A stretch of 64,000 nt of DNA from Nocardia puris. GTDB taxonomy: Bacteria > Actinomycetota > Actinomycetes > Mycobacteriales > Mycobacteriaceae. Position numbers and translations under genes: made by a program. The stretch is taken from positions 1,027,224 to 1,091,223 of the forward strand of contig NZ_QNRE01000001.1 in assembly GCF_003315035.1 (NCBI RefSeq), given 5' to 3'. The notes under the pieces are model-generated. The model was not told the DNA's origin. It worked only from the letters and a program-made list of their open reading frames with translations, and made no database searches. Below are positions 56,450 to 64,000 of this stretch, one piece after another (within the stretch, counting starts at the first letter, position 1; the number at the start of each line of letters is the position of its first letter).

Positions 56450-57229
56450 TCACCACGCGTCGGGCGCCACCGCGATCACCGTCAGCGAGCCGGGCGCGAT
56501 CTCGGTGAAGCCCGCGTCGCGCACGGCCACCGCCGATCCCTCGGCCACCCGGCGCGTCAGCGCGCGCCACCGCTCCGGATCGGATTCGCGGACGGCACAA
56601 CGGAATCCGGCCTCGGCCCACCGGTATGCGCCGTCGGCGGAGAGCGCACCGGCCAGCAGCATGCTCGCGTGCCCCACCTGCGCGGCGGATTTGCCGAGCG
56701 TCATGCCGAGCGCCGAATTCACCCACAGCACGGGCAGATCCGGATCGGCGGGGCCGGGGTCGTCGTGTTCGAGGTCGGTGCCGCCGATCTGGAGTCGCTT
56801 GATCCGCGGGTCCACCTCGCCGACCGGCCCCGGCACGAAAGCGCGCGCCTGGGCGCCGTCGATCTCGACGGTCACGCCGTCGACCTCCCCCGCGGCCACC
56901 CATTGCGCACCACGGGCCCGTCGCGCGACCTTGCGGATCCGGGAGCGCTTCCACGCGAGATACGGCTGTTCCCATACGCCGCCGGGCCCGACACGCTCGT
57001 CCAGGCAGAGCGCGACCGCCGACGCCGCGGCCGCCGCGAGCAGGGCACTGCGCGCGGGCGGATCCACCTTGGGCAGGTGCAGCACCATCTGCATGGCGAG
57101 CACGCGCGCCGGATCCTCGGGGTCGGCCCCGCCGCCGTAGCCGAGGGCGAGTTCGGCGTGCCGGAGGCGGAAACCCGCCTCGTCCGTGGGCAGTTCGCCC
57201 ACCGCCGCACCCGGCTCGGGACCGCTCAT
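56450..57229 (-). CDS. PTH2-family peptidyl-tRNA hydrolase-like protein with N-terminal extension
   Basis: This 259-residue protein carries at its C-terminus (about 165-255) a PTH2-like core: L-W-V-N-S-A-L-G-M-T-L-G-K-S-A-A-Q-V-G-H-A (Lys, Gln and His at the PTH2 active-site spacing) and V-R-D-A-G-F-T-E-I-A-P-G-S-L-T-V-I-A near the end. The first 150 residues are a separate helical and beta part, with V-L-A-M-Q-M-V-L-H-L-P-K near residue 43 and S-A-V-A-L-C-L-D-E-R near residue 70; I do not recognise it. The housekeeping actinobacterial Pth is unrelated, so this may be an additional or diverged activity. The gene begins 1 bp after the chagasin-like gene's stop. Confidence 0.8.
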   Translation of the reverse strand: MSGPEPGAAVGELPTDEAGFRLRHAELALGYGGGADPEDPARVLAMQMVLHLPKVDPPARSALLAAAAASAVALCLDERVGPGGVWEQPYLAWKRSRIRKVARRARGAQWVAAGEVDGVTVEIDGAQARAFVPGPVGEVDPRIKRLQIGGTDLEHDDPGPADPDLPVLWVNSALGMTLGKSAAQVGHASMLLAGALSADGAYRWAEAGFRCAVRESDPERWRALTRRVAEGSAVAVRDAGFTEIAPGSLTVIAVAPDAW

Positions 57230-57230
57230 A

Positions 57231-57683
57231 TCACTCCACCTCGATCGTCACCGTGAACGTGCGCGCCGGTTCCACCCCGTGCTCCCAGGGCCGCGTGTAC
57301 TCCAGTGCGAGCCCGGTCGTGCCCGCCGCATTCCCCGCGAAGGTCCACACCTCGACGCCGCCCGCACCGGGCAGGACGGGGCCGTCGCCCTCGTTCCGGA
57401 AGTCCGATTCGCCGACCTGGTCGACGACGGCGCGATCCAGCGCGGCCAGCCGCCAGGTGTAGCCGGTGGACGGGTTGCTGGGCAGCGTGATCGTGAACCG
57501 CTCCCCCACGCGCACCGTGCGTTCCTGTCCCGCATCGGCTTCGGTGAGATGCACGGCGTCCTCCTGCGCGGGCGGGGTCGGTGGGGTGGTGCTCGCGGGA
57601 TCGCCTGAGCCGCACGCGGCGACCGTCAAGCCGCACGCGGCGACGGTCAGTCCGAGCAGGAGCACGAGCAGGGATTTGCGCAC
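57231..57683 (-). CDS. Chagasin-like (I42) cysteine-peptidase inhibitor lipoprotein
   Basis: This 150-residue exported protein has M-R-K-S-L-L-V-L-L-L-G-L-T-V-A-A-C as its lipoprotein signal. A second lipobox copy G-L-T-V-A-A-C follows at once because of a 21-bp duplication. The mature I42 domain contains all three inhibitory loops: N-P-S-T-G-Y-T-W near residue 73, G-A-G-G near residue 110 and Y-T-R-P-W-E near residue 135. Chagasin-type proteins block papain-like peptidases. GTG 57683 is chosen because GGAGGG lies 6 bp upstream. It is followed by the PTH2-family gene with 1 bp between. Confidence 0.88.
   Translation of the reverse strand: MRKSLLVLLLGLTVAACGLTVAACGSGDPASTTPPTPPAQEDAVHLTEADAGQERTVRVGERFTITLPSNPSTGYTWRLAALDRAVVDQVGESDFRNEGDGPVLPGAGGVEVWTFAGNAAGTTGLALEYTRPWEHGVEPARTFTVTIEVE
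57609..57650. repeat. 21-bp tandem duplication encoding a second lipobox
   Basis: 57609-57629 and 57630-57650 differ at two bases. Read on the minus strand, each encodes G-L-T-V-A-A-C or L-T-V-A-A-C-G, so the signal peptide has two Cys at lipobox positions, seven residues apart. Confidence 0.9.
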
Positions 57684-57740
57684 CACAACCCTCCGATCGC
57701 CGACTTCGTTGCCGCCCAACCCTACCGACGCCGGCGCCCC

Positions 57741-60838
<3,098 letters not shown>

Positions 60839-61076
60839 TGATCCTCCTGAAGGTGCCTTTAGGTCGCTCCGCAGGCTCCGCTGCTCGCCTCCATCCCGTT
60901 TCCGAGACAGCGGACAGTTCGCTTGCGCTCCAGTGATCGTAAACGGTGCCGGGGCCGCTGGAGACACGGGTCCTACTCTGCGTCGTATTTCCCCGATTCC
61001 CAGGGGTGACCGATGAGTTCCCGGCGCGGGCGGGGTCTGTACCGGTGTCAGTGTTCCCACCTGCGAGGAGACGCGC

Positions 61077-61868
61077 ATGAGCACCGTCAGGCCAGGAGAC
61101 CCCGTATGGGTCGACCTCTACACCGCCGATCCCGACCGCAGCATCGCCTTCTACGGCGATCTGTTCGGCTGGACCGCCGAACGCAACGAGGATTTCGGCG
61201 GCTACATCACCTTCCGTAAGGACGGACTCGCCGTCGCGGGCGGCATGGGCAAGCAGGAAGGCGACACCGGTCCCGACCTGTGGACCGTCTATCTGGCCGC
61301 GTCGGACGCGCGCGCCACCGCGGCCGCGGCCGTGTCGCACGGCGGTTCGGTGCAGCTCGAACCCATGGACGTGGCCGATCTCGGTGTGATGGCGGTGCTC
61401 GGCGATCCGGGCGGCGCGAGCGTCGGCGTGTGGCAGGCGGGCACCTTCCCCGGCATCGAGACCGACGCGCTGGTGGAGAGCGGACGGTGGCGCGACTGCG
61501 CGGGCGCGCCGTCCTGGTTCGAGCTGAACAGCCGCGCCTACGACGCGGCGCTGGCCTTCTACCGCGACGTGTTCGGCTGGTCCGACGTCTTCGTGATCTC
61601 CGACGATCCGGCCTTCCGCTACAGCACGATTCACGCCACCAGCCCGATGCTGGGCGGCGTGGCCGACACGGCCCGCTTCGAACCCGGCGACGCGGCGCTG
61701 GGCTGGGGCGTGTACTTCGGCGCCGACGACGTGGACAAGACCGTCGAGAGCGTCGTCGAACTCGGCGGGCAGGTGGTGAACCCGCCGGAGAACAGCCCGT
61801 ACGGCCGGATGGCGACGGTGCTCGATCCGACCGGAGCGCGGTTCAGCCTGGGTGGCGACGCGGACTGA
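61077..61868 (+). CDS. Two-domain VOC family protein (27/30-kDa antigen-like)
   Basis: This 263-residue protein contains two VOC modules: about residues 5-118 ([23 protein letters not shown]) and 138-260 ([22 protein letters not shown]). They repeat the same S/A-F-Y-x-D-x-F-G-W helix and closing D-P-x-G-A strand. This is the layout of mycobacterial CFP30B-type proteins (recalled), which are glyoxalase-fold proteins of uncertain enzymology. No signal peptide is evident. The ATG has GAGGAGAC 7 bp upstream. It is divergent from ctaD by 238 bp. A degenerate copy of the last 42 bp follows the stop. Confidence 0.88.
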   Translation: MSTVRPGDPVWVDLYTADPDRSIAFYGDLFGWTAERNEDFGGYITFRKDGLAVAGGMGKQEGDTGPDLWTVYLAASDARATAAAAVSHGGSVQLEPMDVADLGVMAVLGDPGGASVGVWQAGTFPGIETDALVESGRWRDCAGAPSWFELNSRAYDAALAFYRDVFGWSDVFVISDDPAFRYSTIHATSPMLGGVADTARFEPGDAALGWGVYFGADDVDKTVESVVELGGQVVNPPENSPYGRMATVLDPTGARFSLGGDAD

Positions 61869-61914
61869 ATCGCGACCGGGCGCGGTTCAGCGTGGGTCAC
61901 GACGCGAACCGAAT
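61829..61914 (+). repeat. Degenerate tandem duplication across the VOC gene stop
   Basis: 61829-61870 (end of the gene with its TGA) recurs at 61874-61914 with about 85% identity and a single-base deletion. In the second copy the TGA has become CCG. The period is 45 bp. Confidence 0.8.
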
Positions 61915-62085
61915 GCCAGCGGGCGCTGACGTGTGGGATCGAGGCCCGCCGACGAGGGGTGCGGGCTTCGATCCGATCGCGTGACGGGTGCGCACGCCGG
62001 GCAGTTCGCCGCCCCGGCGTCACGTGGCGACGCGCGGGGCGCACCCGCGAACCCCCGCGTCCCGCGCGCCTGTACCCTCTCCCGC

Positions 62086-63153
62086 ATGCCGGTGAGCGCA
62101 CTCGTACGCACCCGATTCCGCACTGTCGCCGCCCGGTTCGGCGCGGCCGCCGTGGCCGTCTGCTGTGCCGCCGCGATGGCCGGATGCTCCTCGGAGTCCG
62201 ATCCCGCGAGCTCCATCGTGCGCACCACGACCAGCATCGCGGGCGCGGGCGTGGTCGGCCTGGAGCGCGACACCACGCAGGCGTGCCCGCTGCCGAGCGC
62301 GCCCGACGCCAGTGGCGCGACGCGAAGCGTCACGCACGCGGCGGGCGTCACGGAGGTGCCCGCCGATCCGCAGCGCATCGTCGTGCTCACCACCTCGGCG
62401 CTGGACGCGGCGTGCGCGGTCGGGCTGTGGGAGCGTGTGGTGGGCGCGGTGACGGTGCCCGGGGAGCGCCCGCAGCCGATGTTCCTCGGCTACGGCGTGC
62501 TGGAGATCCCCGGCCTCGGGACGGCCGCCGCCCCCGATCCGGCGAAGATCGCCGAGCTGAACCCCGACGTCATCCTCGGTGATGTGCCGTCGGGCGCGGC
62601 CACCTACGAGGCGCTCAGCGCCATCGCCCCGACCGTGCTGGTGGGTTCGCCGGCCAATTGGCAGGCCGAATTCACCGCCTACGCAGAAGGTTTGAACCGC
62701 CGCGCCGCCGCCGACGCGGCCCTCACGGCCTACCGGACCGAGGCCCGCGAGACCGGTGTCGCGCTGGCGGCCGAACTCACCGAGGCGTCGGTCGTGCGGA
62801 TCACCGCCGACACCGTCCAGGTCCAGGGCGACAACAGTTTCGCGGGCCAGGTGCTGGCCGACGTCGGCGTGCGCCGCCCCGCCGCCCAGCGCCGGGCGTC
62901 CTTCGACGTCCAGCCCGGCGCGTACGCGACCGAGGTCGAGGGCGATCTCGTGTACGTCATCCTGGCCGGCCCCGAGGGCACCGAGTACGGCGAGCGGGTC
63001 ATGCGCGGTGACGAGTGGAAGGACCTCGGCGCGTCCACCGACCGCCGCGTCTTCGCGGTGGAGGACCATGTCTGGCGCGGCGACGGCCTCACCGCCGCCC
63101 GCGCCCTCCTCACCGACCTGCGCGACACCCTCAACGGCTACGTGAACGACTGA
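62086..63153 (+). CDS. fecB: FecB-like periplasmic binding lipoprotein (iron-siderophore type)
   Basis: This 355-residue helical-backbone metal receptor lipoprotein has basic N-terminus V-R-T-R-F-R-T, hydrophobic core and lipobox A-A-A-M-A-G-C (Cys near residue 34). The binding domain starts near residue 85 (V-P-A-D-P-Q-R-I-V-V-L-T-T-S-A-L-D-A-A-C) and shows I-A-E-L-N-P-D-V-I-L-G near residue 155 and A-P-T-V-L-V-G near residue 182. It would present a ferric siderophore or heme to an ABC importer not encoded nearby. The ATG has TACCCT seven bases upstream and no ribosome site, suggesting a leaderless mRNA. Counterpart: Rv3044 (recalled). Confidence 0.9.
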   Translation: MPVSALVRTRFRTVAARFGAAAVAVCCAAAMAGCSSESDPASSIVRTTTSIAGAGVVGLERDTTQACPLPSAPDASGATRSVTHAAGVTEVPADPQRIVVLTTSALDAACAVGLWERVVGAVTVPGERPQPMFLGYGVLEIPGLGTAAAPDPAKIAELNPDVILGDVPSGAATYEALSAIAPTVLVGSPANWQAEFTAYAEGLNRRAAADAALTAYRTEARETGVALAAELTEASVVRITADTVQVQGDNSFAGQVLADVGVRRPAAQRRASFDVQPGAYATEVEGDLVYVILAGPEGTEYGERVMRGDEWKDLGASTDRRVFAVEDHVWRGDGLTAARALLTDLRDTLNGYVND

Positions 63154-63260
63154 GCGACCACCCGCATCGCCTCACAGCGAACTCCCAGCGATTGCCCAGG
63201 GTGGGCGGAGTGGGCGCGCCTACCTTCGGCCAGGACACGGAACCGCAAGGAGGACGCAGG

Positions 63261-64000
63261 ATGGCCGAGGAACGGGACGAACACGATCTGGGGTTGGCGC
63301 ACGACCTGAGGGTGATGTCGCGCAGGCGGGCGCTGTTCTTCCTCGGGGCCGCCGGGGCGGCGACGGCCGTCGCGGGGTGCGCGGCAACCGATGGTGGTGG
63401 CGCGACGACGACCACCGCGACCACCTCGGAGCTGCCCGAGGCCGCGCCGCAGGAGACCGCCGGTCCCTACCCCGGCGACGGGTCGAACGGACCCAACGTG
63501 CTGATCGAGTCGGGCGTGGTGCGCTCCGACATCACGAGCAGCTTCGGCGCGTATTCCGGAGTGGCGCAAGGTGTTCCGATGACGCTGGAACTCTCGCTGC
63601 ACGATCTGGCCGCCGGTGCGGTCGGCGCGGGCATGGCGGTCTACGTGTGGCATTGCGACCGCGAGGGCAACTACTCCCTCTACAGCCCCGGCGTCACCGA
63701 ACAGAACTACCTGCGCGGGGTGCAGGTGGCGGACTCCGCCGGCAAGGTCACCTTCACCTCGATCTTCCCCGCCTGCTATACGGGACGCTGGCCGCACATC
63801 CACTTCGAGGTCTACGACTCCCTGGAAACCGCCGTCGCCGGCAGCAACGCCCGGCTGACCTCGCAGATCGCCCTGCCCGAGGAGGTCTGCACCGAGGTGT
63901 TCGCCTACGACTCCGGCTACTCCGCCAGCGTGCGCAATCTGTCCGGCGTCACGCTCGCCTCGGACAACGTCTTCGGCGACGGGTGGGACGCCGAGATGGC
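63261..64000 (+). CDS. Intradiol ring-cleavage dioxygenase-like lipoprotein, 5' part
   Basis: The gene starts at ATG 63261 after AAGGAGG and runs off the window end; about 246 residues are visible. The N-terminus has M-S-R-R-R-A-L-F-F-L-G, a hydrophobic stretch and A-V-A-G-C (Cys near 46), so it looks like a Tat-exported lipoprotein. The domain carries E-T-A-G-P-Y-P near residue 70, V-W-H-C-D near residue 129 and Y-S-L-Y near residue 138. A-C-Y-T-G-R-W-P-H-I-H-F-E lies near residue 172; Tyr and two His are the iron ligands expected of the intradiol family. An exported ring-cleavage enzyme is unusual, since classical ones are cytoplasmic; this extracytoplasmic branch has unknown substrates. 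Confidence 0.88.
   Translation, partial: MAEERDEHDLGLAHDLRVMSRRRALFFLGAAGAATAVAGCAATDGGGATTTTATTSELPEAAPQETAGPYPGDGSNGPNVLIESGVVRSDITSSFGAYSGVAQGVPMTLELSLHDLAAGAVGAGMAVYVWHCDREGNYSLYSPGVTEQNYLRGVQVADSAGKVTFTSIFPACYTGRWPHIHFEVYDSLETAVAGSNARLTSQIALPEEVCTEVFAYDSGYSASVRNLSGVTLASDNVFGDGWDAEM

Overview
The window is about 70% G+C, densely packed and rich in GTG/TTG starts. It encodes an antigen-85-like mycolyltransferase, an electron-transfer flavoprotein pair, an aa3-type cytochrome oxidase subunit I and a polymethylated-glucan type cluster (methyltransferase, GH57, GT4). This points to a mycolic-acid actinomycete, most likely Nocardia or a close relative. From memory of family and gene order (no search was run), 42.2-63.2 kb follows the Mycobacterium tuberculosis Rv3028c-Rv3044 order closely.

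Layout. 0-5.7 kb: a decayed segment. It holds an intact ArsR-acetyltransferase fusion gene with twin operators, surrounded by a flavoprotein gene with an internal deletion and a nonsense codon, an arsR stub, an acr3 5' end joined to the 3' end of a FUSC exporter gene, and a LysR gene missing its middle. 5.7-17.4 kb: metabolic and envelope genes (crotonase, FAH-family hydrolase, PucR regulator, dehydratase, YdcF, secreted lipase, mycolyltransferase, esterase, AarF kinase, MarR-acetyltransferase fusion). 17.5-26.3 kb: a polyol locus. A SorC-type regulator, a four-gene ABC importer (binding protein, two permeases, ATPase) and, divergently, a zinc polyol dehydrogenase, a mannitol-dehydrogenase-family enzyme and a PfkB sugar kinase form a complete uptake-and-catabolism unit around two SorC-like operators. 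26.4-32.9 kb: small regulators with their targets (PadR, VOC, hydrolase, SRPBCC/ArsR pair on one palindromic promoter, TetR, SDR, flavin monooxygenase).

33-42 kb: lipid acyltransferase pair, type II NADH dehydrogenase, LysR, membrane protein, MarR-MFS efflux operon, SnoaL-like/PadR pair. The acyltransferase pair lies next to the ETF genes in M. tuberculosis, so about 7 kb seems to have been inserted here. 42.2-50.5 kb: etfBA, then the methylglucose-lipopolysaccharide type cluster, a PQQ-propeller lipoprotein and a hexapeptide acyltransferase. 50.5-64 kb: DUF1697 protein, two methyltransferases, EchA17-like crotonase, NUDIX, ABC ATPase, PTH2-family protein, chagasin-like inhibitor, SerB-type phosphatase, ctaD, VOC protein, FecB-like lipoprotein and a Tat-lipoprotein intradiol dioxygenase cut by the window end.

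I did not find a clearly novel multi-gene system. The most unusual items are a 22-bp palindrome whose ends are the start codons of two divergent genes and whose core supplies mirror-image -10 elements; a recurring leaderless promoter geometry at regulator genes; the cluster of internally deleted genes in the first 3.5 kb; and several 21-52 bp degenerate tandem duplications. No tRNA, rRNA, CRISPR array, insertion sequence or transposase was recognised.
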